This document shows, piece by piece, positions 57,751-64,000 of a stretch of 64,000 nucleotides of DNA (position 1 is its first letter; each line of letters begins with the position of its first letter). Made by a program: the position numbers and the translations under genes. This stretch comes from Azospirillum sp. B510 (lineage in GTDB: Bacteria; Pseudomonadota; Alphaproteobacteria; Azospirillales; Azospirillaceae): the NCBI RefSeq assembly GCF_000010725.1, contig NC_013859.1, positions 454,001 to 518,000 on the forward strand, given 5' to 3'. The notes beneath the pieces were generated by a model. That model searched no databases, was not told the origin of the DNA, and saw nothing but the letters and a program-made list of their open reading frames with translations.

Positions 57751-57765
57751 TGGCACAGGGCTTGC
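57751..57765 (+). promoter_or_regulatory. Sigma-54 (-24/-12) promoter of hmp
   Basis: TGGCACAGGGCTTGC has GG and GC separated by exactly 10 bp and one mismatch to TGGCACG-N4-TTGC. Predicted transcription start is near 57777, 33 bp before the hmp ATG. Confidence 0.85.
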
Positions 57766-57809
57766 CATCCGATTGCGACATCGTGACGCGCAAAAGGATT
57801 GCCCCTGCC

Positions 57810-58985
57810 ATGCTGACCCCCGCCCAGATCGCCGTCATCAAGGCCACCGCCCCGGTGGTGGCCGCCAACGCCACCAGGATCACCGGCACCTTCTATCCGC
57901 TGATGTTCGAGCGCTTCCCCGAGGTGCGCGCCGTCTTCAACCAGAGCCACCAGCGCAACAGCGCCCAGCCGGAGGCGCTGGCCAACGCCATCATCGCCTA
58001 TGCCACCAACATCGACCGGCTGGAGGTGCTGGGGCCGGCGGTGGAGGGGATCGTGCAGAAGCACGTCTCGCTCAACATCACCCCCGACCAGTACAAGATC
58101 GTCGGCACCTGCCTGATGGAGGCGATCGGCACGGTGCTGGGCGACGCGGTGACGGCCGAGATCGCCGACGCCTGGGGGGCGGCCTATTGGCAGCTCGCCG
58201 AGCTGCTGATCGCGGCGGAGGAAAAGGAATATGCCCGCAAGGCGGCGCTGACCGGCGGCTGGCGCGGCGCGCGGCGCTTCCGCATCGTCGGGAAGACGCC
58301 GGAAAGCGCCGTCATCACCTCGTTCCGGCTGGCGCCGGCCGATGGCGGGCGGGTGATGGACTTCCAGCCCGGCCAATATCTCGGCTTGCGCCTGACCATC
58401 GATGGCGAGACCGTTCACCGCAACTACAGCCTGTCGGCCTCGCCCAACGGCCATGACTACCGCATCTCGGTGAAGCGCGAGCCCCATGGGCTGGTTTCCG
58501 GCTTCCTGCACGACCGTGCCCAGCTTGGCGACGAGATCGACGTCTACCCGCCGGCCGGCGAGTTCGTGCTGCGCCAGGGGAGCGGCCCGCTGCTGCTGAT
58601 CACCGGCGGCGTCGGCCAGACCCCGGCGCTGCCGCTGGCCGAGCAGGCGCTGGCCGCCGGACGCGAGGTCATCTATGTCCATGCCGCCCTCAACGGCTCG
58701 GTCCACGCCTTCCGCCGGCAGATCGACGAGTTGGCCGCCCGGCACGACACCTTGAAGCCGGTCTACTGCTATGCCGAGCCGCAGCCGGGCGACACGCCGC
58801 ACATGGTCGGGCTGCTCGACCAGGAGCGGCTGGCCGGGTTGCTGCCGCGGGACCCCGGCGTCGCCGCCTACATCGTCGGTCCGAAGCCCTTCATGGCCGC
58901 CGTCGTCAAGGCGCTGTCCGCGCTCGGCCTGCCGGACAAGGCCATCGTCCACGAGTTCTTCGGCCCGCGCGAGGCACTCGCCTGA
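57810..58985 (+). CDS. hmp: Flavohemoprotein, nitric oxide dioxygenase
   Basis: This 391-residue enzyme turns NO and O2 into nitrate using NAD(P)H. The globin part (1-135) has the key residues at the same numbers as E. coli Hmp: Tyr29, Gln53, proximal His85 (VQKHVSLNI) and Tyr95. The reductase part has the FAD motif HRNYSLSASPNG and the NAD motif LITGGVGQTPALPL, and ends VHEFFGPREALA. AAAAGGA is about 10 nt before the ATG. It is controlled, very probably, by divergent norR through the sigma-54 promoter between them. A terminator follows. Confidence 0.95.
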   Translation: MLTPAQIAVIKATAPVVAANATRITGTFYPLMFERFPEVRAVFNQSHQRNSAQPEALANAIIAYATNIDRLEVLGPAVEGIVQKHVSLNITPDQYKIVGTCLMEAIGTVLGDAVTAEIADAWGAAYWQLAELLIAAEEKEYARKAALTGGWRGARRFRIVGKTPESAVITSFRLAPADGGRVMDFQPGQYLGLRLTIDGETVHRNYSLSASPNGHDYRISVKREPHGLVSGFLHDRAQLGDEIDVYPPAGEFVLRQGSGPLLLITGGVGQTPALPLAEQALAAGREVIYVHAALNGSVHAFRRQIDELAARHDTLKPVYCYAEPQPGDTPHMVGLLDQERLAGLLPRDPGVAAYIVGPKPFMAAVVKALSALGLPDKAIVHEFFGPREALA

Positions 58986-59488
58986 CACGGCGCCGCAGCG
59001 GTTCAGCCCCTGACCGGAAGGGCCGGCCTGTCCCGGGGCCGGCCCTTTTGCCGTGCCGGTCCCCGCTTTCACCCCCCTCAGGCATCGCCCGCGGAGGACG
59101 AAAGCAGAGCTGTTGTATCGTCATGATGGCCTGTGGTCCGTTTCTCCCGGCCTTTCATACCTGCTCAAGTCCGACGAATTATACTCTCCCTTCCGATGAA
59201 ATGGACCCGTGGGCCGGCGGAGTGATTATTGCGCCGCAGCACGGCGTAGCGACCATCATGAAAGAACTGTGGATTCTCCTTATTTCTTTCTTAGAGATTT
59301 TGGCGCTTTCCTACTTCCGGAACGAGAAGATTGTTTAAAATTGTTCCAATCTCCGTGGCAGCGGCCGCAACCATGCGGCGACCATGCCGGGATGGTGGAA
59401 CCAGGAAAATATCTGCGGCGAGAGCCGGAACGGCGAACCGCGGTGACCGATCATGCGGCGGTGACCGAGCACCGGAGGGGAGGACAGG
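58986..59488. other. Non-coding stretch between hmp and the chemoreceptor gene
   Basis: This 503-bp gap contains the hmp terminator (59018-59049) and then an AT-richer stretch (about 59090-59340) that probably holds the chemoreceptor promoter. A 96-codon open frame at 59048-59338 has no ribosome binding site and starts inside the terminator, so it is not called. No clear sigma-54 site or RNA gene was seen. Confidence 0.6.
59018..59049 (+). terminator. Rho-independent terminator of hmp
   Basis: An 11-bp stem with GGGCCGGCC core (59018-59028 with 59037-59047) ends in a TTTT run (59046-59049), 33 bp after the hmp stop. Confidence 0.82.
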
Positions 59489-61696
59489 ATGCCGAACGAC
59501 AGCCTCAGCATGACGCCCAGCACCATGATGCCCAGCACCATGACGCCCAATGGCACGCACGCCCGGCGCGGCGCCTGGTATTCCGGCCTGCGCGTCAAAC
59601 TGATGATCGCCATCGCCGTGGTGCTGTCCGGCACGCTGGTGGCCGCCGCCGTCGCGCTGATCGGTTATGCCAATGTGCGCACCACAATCGACACCATCGT
59701 CGGCGAAGCGGTGCCGGCGATGACCGAGGGCATGGCGGTGGCGCAGCAGGCCGAACGGCTGGTGGCGCTGGCCCCGGCCCTGACCTCCGCCACCAACGCC
59801 GCGGCGCGCGAGGCGGTGTCGGCGGACCTCGCCAAGGAGAAGGAGGAGTTCAACGCGCGGCTGACCCGCCTGCGGGCCACCGGCTCCGCCGGACCCCAGC
59901 TCGCCGCCATCGAAGAGGCGTCGAAGGGGCTGCTCGCCAATCTGGCCCAGCTCGATCAGGCGGCCGCCGAGCGGGTGGGGCTGGCCACCGACCGCATGGG
60001 GACGATGCCGAAGGTGATGGCGGCGGAGGCCGAGATCCAGAAATTCGCCGCCCCTTGGATGTCCGTCCTCAACAATGACGAGGAACAGGCCCGCTCGACC
60101 CTGGCCGAAGAGGATGCCACCCCCGCCGCGATGCGCGAGGCGGCGGCCAGCCTGACCGATGTCATGACCAAGAAGAAGCCGGTGCAAACCGTCACCGCCG
60201 ACGCCGCCACCATCCGCAACATGCTGATGGAGGCCGCGAGCACCGATGACGAGCAGCGGCTGGCCATCATCGAGACCAGGATCACCCTGTCGCTCGCCAA
60301 CCTGTCGAACAACGCCCAGCTTCTGCCGGACCGTCTGGCCGCCGTCACCTCCAAGCAGGCGGAGCTGTTGACCGGCTTCGCCAACGGCGAAAAGTCCCTG
60401 ATCACCATCCGCCAGAAGGAGCTGGCGATCGAGGGCTATTTCACCCAGCTTCTGGAGAGCAACCACGCCCTGACCAACACCCTGGCCAAGGGCATCGCCA
60501 CCTTGGTTGAGGGCCAGAAGGCCAGCATCGCCGAGGCCATCGACGCCACCGCCCGCATGCTGGACAACAGCCGCCTGACCCAGATCGCCGTCGCCGCCGC
60601 CAGCATCCTGGTGTCGATCCTGGTGGTCTGGCTCTATGTCGGCCGGGTCATCATCCGCCGGATGCTGGCGCTCAAGACCGGGATGGGCCGGATCGCCGCC
60701 GGCGACCTCGACGCCGAGATCGCGCTGGCCGGCCAGGATGAGATCGCCGAGATGGGGACGGCCCTGCTGGTCTTCCGCGACACCGCCCGCGAGGTGGAGA
60801 CCACCCGCGCCGCCGCCGAGGCCGAGCGCCTGCGGGCCGCCGGCGAACGCCGGCAGACCATGCTGTCGCTGGCCGACCAGTTCGAGAGCGGCGTGAAGAC
60901 GGTGGTGGAGACGGTGTCCGCCGCCGCCACCCAGATGCACCAGACCGCCGCCGGCATGGTGGCGACCGCCGACGACACCTCCCGTCAGGCCGGCAACGCC
61001 GCCGAGGCGGCTGAAACCGCCTCGGTCAATGTCGACGGCGCCGCCTCGGCCGCGCATCAGCTGTCGCGGTCGATCAGCGAGATCTCCCGGCAGGTGACCG
61101 AATCGGCCTCCATCGCCGCCAAGGCTGCCGGCGAGGCGGAACGCACCGACGGCACCATGCGCGCCCTGAACGAGGCGGCGGGCCGCATCGGCGCCGTGCT
61201 CGACCTGATCTCCGACATCGCCGGCCAGACCAACCTTCTGGCGCTGAACGCGACCATCGAGGCCGCCCGCGCCGGGGAGGCCGGCAAGGGCTTCGCCGTG
61301 GTGGCGCAGGAGGTCAAGCAGCTGGCCAGCCAGACGGCGAAGGCGACCGACCAGATCGCCGGCCAGATCGGCGCCATGCAGCAGGCGACCGGCCAAGCGG
61401 TCGACGCCATCCGCAGCATCGGCCACACCATCGGCCGCCTGAACGACATCGCCGCCAGCATCGCCGCGGCGGTGGAGGAACAGGGTGCCGCCACCTCCGA
61501 GATCGCCCGCAACGTCCAGCAGGCGGCGGGCGGGACCGCCCAGGCGTCGCACAACATCGGCGAGGTGCGCACCGCCGCCGGCCAGACCGGCCGTTCGGCG
61601 CAGGAGGTCCTGTCGGTCGCCCAGGAGGTCTCGTCCCAGACCGGCCGCCTGCAACAGCAGATCGACCGCTTCCTCAGCCAGGTGCGGTCGGCCTGA
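59489..61696 (+). CDS. Methyl-accepting chemotaxis protein
   Basis: This 735-residue transmembrane chemoreceptor has a Met/Thr/Pro-rich cytoplasmic start, TM1 (about 35-62, LMIAIAVVLSGTLVAAAVAL), a long helical periplasmic sensor (about 63-370) with no named ligand domain recognised, TM2 (about 371-392), HAMP (about 393-446), and a signalling domain with the highly conserved hairpin tip DIAGQTNLLALNATIEAARA, then GEAGKGFAVVAQEVKQLA. There is no C-terminal CheR-binding pentapeptide. The ligand is unknown. The start was set at 59489 because GGGAGG lies shortly before it; several in-frame Met codons in a 15-bp repeat make the exact start uncertain. Confidence 0.9.
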   Translation: MPNDSLSMTPSTMMPSTMTPNGTHARRGAWYSGLRVKLMIAIAVVLSGTLVAAAVALIGYANVRTTIDTIVGEAVPAMTEGMAVAQQAERLVALAPALTSATNAAAREAVSADLAKEKEEFNARLTRLRATGSAGPQLAAIEEASKGLLANLAQLDQAAAERVGLATDRMGTMPKVMAAEAEIQKFAAPWMSVLNNDEEQARSTLAEEDATPAAMREAAASLTDVMTKKKPVQTVTADAATIRNMLMEAASTDDEQRLAIIETRITLSLANLSNNAQLLPDRLAAVTSKQAELLTGFANGEKSLITIRQKELAIEGYFTQLLESNHALTNTLAKGIATLVEGQKASIAEAIDATARMLDNSRLTQIAVAAASILVSILVVWLYVGRVIIRRMLALKTGMGRIAAGDLDAEIALAGQDEIAEMGTALLVFRDTAREVETTRAAAEAERLRAAGERRQTMLSLADQFESGVKTVVETVSAAATQMHQTAAGMVATADDTSRQAGNAAEAAETASVNVDGAASAAHQLSRSISEISRQVTESASIAAKAAGEAERTDGTMRALNEAAGRIGAVLDLISDIAGQTNLLALNATIEAARAGEAGKGFAVVAQEVKQLASQTAKATDQIAGQIGAMQQATGQAVDAIRSIGHTIGRLNDIAASIAAAVEEQGAATSEIARNVQQAAGGTAQASHNIGEVRTAAGQTGRSAQEVLSVAQEVSSQTGRLQQQIDRFLSQVRSA
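59510..59548 (+). repeat. 15-bp tandem repeat at the chemoreceptor N-terminus
   Basis: ATGACGCCCAGCACC (59510-59524), ATGATGCCCAGCACC (59525-59539) and a partial third copy encode repeated Met-Thr/Met-Pro-Ser-Thr. Each unit carries an in-frame ATG, so copy number and start choice can vary without frame loss. Confidence 0.75.
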
Positions 61697-61717
61697 TCCC
61701 GGCCCGGCCCGTCGGCC

Positions 61718-61750
61718 AACGCCCCTCCTCCGCAAGGAAAGAGGGGCGTT
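61718..61750. terminator. Stem-loop between convergent chemoreceptor and hydrolase genes
   Basis: A perfect 10-bp stem (61718-61727 with 61741-61750) with a 13-nt loop sits midway between the two convergent stops. There is no T run; termination in both directions is plausible by position. Confidence 0.5.
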
Positions 61751-61772
61751 GCCCCGGTCAGACCCGCCACGG

Positions 61773-62615
61773 TCAGCCCTGGACCACCGTCTGGCGCTGG
61801 GTGCCGAGCCCCTCGATGCCCAGTTCCACCACATCGCCGGCCTTCAGGAAGACCTGCGGCTTCCGCCCCATGCCGACGCCGGGCGGGGTGCCGGTGGAGA
61901 CGATGTCGCCCGGCTGAAGGCTCATGAAGCGCGACAGGTAGGACACCAGATAGCGGACGCCATAAACCATCGTGGCGCTGCTGCCGTCCTGATACCGCTG
62001 GCCATTGACCTCCAGCCACATCTTGAGGGCCTGCGGATCCGCGATCTCGTCGCGGGTCACCAGCCAGGGGCCGGTCGGGCCGAAGCTGTCGCAGCTCTTG
62101 CCCTTGGTCCACTGGCCCTGCCGTTCGATCTGGAAGGCGCGTTCGGACACGTCGTTGACGATGCAATAGCCGGCGACATGGTCCATCGCCTCGTCTTCCG
62201 AGACGTATTTGGCGGTCTTGCCGATGACGAAGGCCAGCTCGACCTCCCAGTCGGTCTTCTCGGAGCCGCGCGGCAGCTCGATCGGGTCGTTCGGCCCGAC
62301 GATGGCGCTGGTCGCCTTCATGAAGATGATCGGCTCCGGCGGCACCGCCATCCCGGTCTCCGCCGCATGGTCGGAGAAGTTCAGGCCGATGCAGACCATC
62401 TTGCCGACCTGCCCGACGCAGGGGCCGAGGCGCGGCGTCCCCTCCACCAGCGGCAGCGTCGCCGGGTCGATCGCCCGCAGCCGGTCCAGCCCGTCCGGCA
62501 GCAGGGTGGTGCCGGCGATGTCGCCGACCTGGGCCGACAGGTCGCGGATGCGGCCGTCGGCATCCAGAAGGCCCGGCTTTTCCTGGCCCGGCGGGCCGTA
62601 ACGCAGCAGTTTCAT
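61773..62615 (-). CDS. Fumarylacetoacetate hydrolase family enzyme, likely acting on a diketo-deoxy sugar acid
   Basis: This 280-residue FAH-fold enzyme (start MKLLRYGPPGQEKPGLLDAD) cleaves or hydrates a beta-diketo or 2-oxo acid using a divalent metal. The metal-ligand Glu/Glu/Asp set is in KTDWEVELAFVIGK and CIVNDVSERAFQ, and the family ending is GDIVSTGTPPGVGMGRKP. Its closest family likeness, from memory, is to 2,4-diketo-3-deoxy-L-fuconate or rhamnonate hydrolases, often mislabelled ureidoglycolate lyase. AGGAAGG is 5 nt before the ATG. It is divergent from a HexR-like regulator and shares its operator region, which fits sugar-acid catabolism. Confidence 0.8.
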   Translation of the reverse strand: MKLLRYGPPGQEKPGLLDADGRIRDLSAQVGDIAGTTLLPDGLDRLRAIDPATLPLVEGTPRLGPCVGQVGKMVCIGLNFSDHAAETGMAVPPEPIIFMKATSAIVGPNDPIELPRGSEKTDWEVELAFVIGKTAKYVSEDEAMDHVAGYCIVNDVSERAFQIERQGQWTKGKSCDSFGPTGPWLVTRDEIADPQALKMWLEVNGQRYQDGSSATMVYGVRYLVSYLSRFMSLQPGDIVSTGTPPGVGMGRKPQVFLKAGDVVELGIEGLGTQRQTVVQG

Positions 62616-62726
62616 GAAACCCTTCCTGAAAAACGGAGGTTGGAACGGGAGCCGGCCGGAGGAGCCGGCCCGGCAGGATCGTCGCGGACGATCAAGGCGG
62701 ACCATCACGGGGCCGCGCCAACAAAA

Positions 62727-62741
62727 TGTAGCATTGCTTCA
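62727..62741. promoter_or_regulatory. HexR-type operator, imperfect copy
   Basis: TGTAGC-ATT-GCTTCA is a palindrome with one mismatch and the same 6-3-6 layout as the perfect copy at 62768. It is 111 bp upstream of the hydrolase start and may control that gene. Confidence 0.5.
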
Positions 62742-62767
62742 CGGGCGGGTCGACAATCCGGCATATC

Positions 62768-62782
62768 TGTAGTAAAACTACA
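62768..62782. promoter_or_regulatory. HexR-type operator, perfect palindrome
   Basis: TGTAGT-AAA-ACTACA is a perfect 6-bp inverted repeat with a 3-bp centre and fits the HexR motif TGTART-N3-AYTACA known from gammaproteobacteria. It lies 42 bp before the regulator start. Confidence 0.72.
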
Positions 62783-62824
62783 TTCGTTTCCCCCGTCCTT
62801 TCGGCAGCCGCACCGGCCACCCCC

Positions 62825-63769
62825 ATGCTGGACACGATCGTCTCCTCCCTCGACAGCCTCCGCCGCGCGGAAGCGGCGGTGGCGCGCTCGGTGCTGGCCG
62901 ATCCGGAGGCCGCGGTGCGCGACAGCCTGGCCCAGCTGGCCGGCAAGGCGGGGGTCAGCGAGCCGTCGGTGCTGCGCTTCTGCCGTTCGACCGGCTTCGG
63001 CGGCTTCCAGGAATTCAAGATCGCGCTGGCCCAGCATCTGGCGGCCGCCGCCGCGCGGGAGGAGGCCGGCGAGCGCCCGACCCCGCTGGTGCGCGACCTC
63101 GCCCCCGGCGACAGCGTCGCCAGCGCGGCGGAAAAGGTGCTGAACCGCTCGATCGACGCGCTGGTGCGCCTGCGCGGCCGGCTCGACACCAACGCCCTGG
63201 AGCGCGCCGCCGCCGCGCTGGCGCGGGCCGGGCGGGTGCAGATCGTCGGTGTCGGCGCCTCGGGCACGGTGGCGCTGGACGCCCACCACAAGCTGTTCCG
63301 CCTGTTGCCGCAGGTCAGCGCCAGCACCGACGCCCATCTCCAGGCGATGGCGGCGGCGACGCTCGGCCCAGGCGACGCCCTGCTGGCGATCTCCAAGACC
63401 GGGACCAGCGACGAGATCTTCGACGTCGCCGCCATCGCCCGCGACGGCGGGGCGACGGTGATCGCCATCACCGCGTCGGCGACCCCGCTGGCCGAACGCG
63501 CCGACATCCGCCTGACCGTCGATGTCGACGAGGACACCGCCGTCCACACCCCGATGGCCTCGCGCCTGGCCCAGCTCGCGCTGGTCGACGCGCTGACCGT
63601 CGCCGTCGGATTGCAGGCGCCGCCCGGCCTCGACCGCCGTCTCGCCCGCATCAAGGCGGTGCTGGCCGGGCACCACCGCGTGCCCGAGCGGCCCGTCGCC
63701 GTTTCCCCCCTCCCCCGCAAGACCTCCCTCCGGGAAAATTCCCAAAGGCAAACCTCCGAGGAATCCTGA
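62825..63769 (+). CDS. hexR: RpiR-family regulator, HexR-like
   Basis: This 314-residue regulator has an N-terminal RpiR helix-turn-helix (SLAQLAGKAGVSEPSVLRFC, then RSTGFGGFQEFK) and a C-terminal SIS sugar-phosphate domain (IVGVGASGTVALDAHHKLFR, LAISKTGTSDEI, HTPMASRLAQLALVDAL). HexR responds to 2-keto-3-deoxy-6-phosphogluconate (KDPG) and controls Entner-Doudoroff genes. A perfect HexR-type palindrome lies upstream, and the next gene is a KDPG aldolase whose start overlaps its stop by one base. The C-terminal tail (about 30 residues, LPRKTSLRENSQRQTSEES) is longer than usual. Confidence 0.85.
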   Translation: MLDTIVSSLDSLRRAEAAVARSVLADPEAAVRDSLAQLAGKAGVSEPSVLRFCRSTGFGGFQEFKIALAQHLAAAAAREEAGERPTPLVRDLAPGDSVASAAEKVLNRSIDALVRLRGRLDTNALERAAAALARAGRVQIVGVGASGTVALDAHHKLFRLLPQVSASTDAHLQAMAAATLGPGDALLAISKTGTSDEIFDVAAIARDGGATVIAITASATPLAERADIRLTVDVDEDTAVHTPMASRLAQLALVDALTVAVGLQAPPGLDRRLARIKAVLAGHHRVPERPVAVSPLPRKTSLRENSQRQTSEES

Positions 63770-64000
63770 TGTCCGCCACCCAGACCCCCGCCGAAATCCT
63801 CGACCAGCTCGTCGCCTATGGCGTCGTCCCGGTCATCCGCAACAGCTCCGCCGATCTGGCCCGCACCGCCGTGACCTGGCTGCGCGAAGCCGGCTACGGC
63901 ACCTTCGAGATCACCATGACCACCCCCGGCGCCGTCGGCCTGATCGAGGAGCTGTCGGCGGCGGGTGGCGCCCTGATCGGCGCCGGCACGGTCCTGACCC
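63769..64000 (+). CDS. eda: KDPG/KHG aldolase, N-terminal part (cut by window end)
   Basis: The first 77 residues begin MSATQTPAEILDQLVAYGVV and include PVIRNSSADLARTAVTWLRE, the Glu-bearing FEITMTTPGAVGLIEEL and IGAGTVLT, all typical of class I 2-keto-3-deoxy-6-phosphogluconate aldolase, which splits KDPG to pyruvate and glyceraldehyde-3-phosphate. The Schiff-base lysine is beyond the window. GAGGA lies 6 nt before the ATG, which overlaps the hexR stop (TGATG), so the two genes are coupled. Confidence 0.88.
   Translation, partial: MSATQTPAEILDQLVAYGVVPVIRNSSADLARTAVTWLREAGYGTFEITMTTPGAVGLIEELSAAGGALIGAGTVLT

Noticed and set aside
59048..59338. 96-codon open frame between hmp and the chemoreceptor
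   Set aside because: It begins in the hmp terminator, has no ribosome binding site and no recognisable fold.

Overview
The window is GC-rich, densely coded and codes on both strands. It carries an Azospirillum brasilense-type L-arabinose pathway, a ChvE/GguAB sugar transporter with its GbpR-type regulator, a molybdenum storage protein (MosB/MosA), many two-component and sigma-54 regulators, and a Gfo/Idh/MocA-type arabinose dehydrogenase. Together these point to an alphaproteobacterium of the Azospirillum group; this is inferred from gene content, not from a marker gene. No rRNA, tRNA, IS element, integrase or CRISPR array was seen.

Region 1 (1-15675) is pentose and sugar-acid catabolism. 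On the minus strand are ytfQR (YtfQR-type sugar ABC transporter, ytfR cut by the window edge) and an operon araB-araD-araE-porin. On the plus strand are a GbpR-type LysR gene and an operon chvE-gguA-gguB-araA-(chemoreceptor stub)-araC. Together araA, B, C, D and E cover every step from L-arabinose to 2-oxoglutarate. A shared LysR-type box (ATA-N9-TAT, i.e. T-N11-A) lies in the same orientation upstream of ytfQ, araB and chvE, which suggests one regulon.

Region 2 (15663-31549) is sensing, molybdenum storage and central metabolism. It holds a large TorS-like hybrid kinase divergent from a lone AapJ-like binding protein, an MHS-type MFS carrier, a CrbS-type transporter-kinase, mosBA, a CrbR-type response regulator, a NrtR-like regulator with a degenerate Nudix domain, and citrate synthase.

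Region 3 (31568-47251) holds a multi-PAS hybrid kinase translationally coupled to an NtrC-type response regulator, then a lactate locus: lldR divergent from lldP-dld-lutA-lutB-lutC, predicted to oxidise both D- and L-lactate. dadA (D-amino acid dehydrogenase) closes the region.

Region 4 (47252-64000) starts with the dadA/tyrR divergent promoter, which has a -24/-12 site and three TyrR-box-like palindromes. A DUF3426 zinc-ribbon protein, a PAS sigma-54 activator, a KGG stress protein, a 7TM histidine kinase and a TRAP carrier lacking its binding protein follow. norR/hmp (nitric oxide defence) has a clear sigma-54 promoter. Last come a chemoreceptor, a fumarylacetoacetate-hydrolase-family enzyme, a HexR-like regulator with two palindromic operators, and the start of a KDPG aldolase gene.

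Start codons were moved from the longest reading frame wherever a ribosome binding site, overlap with the upstream gene, or family N-terminus argued for it.
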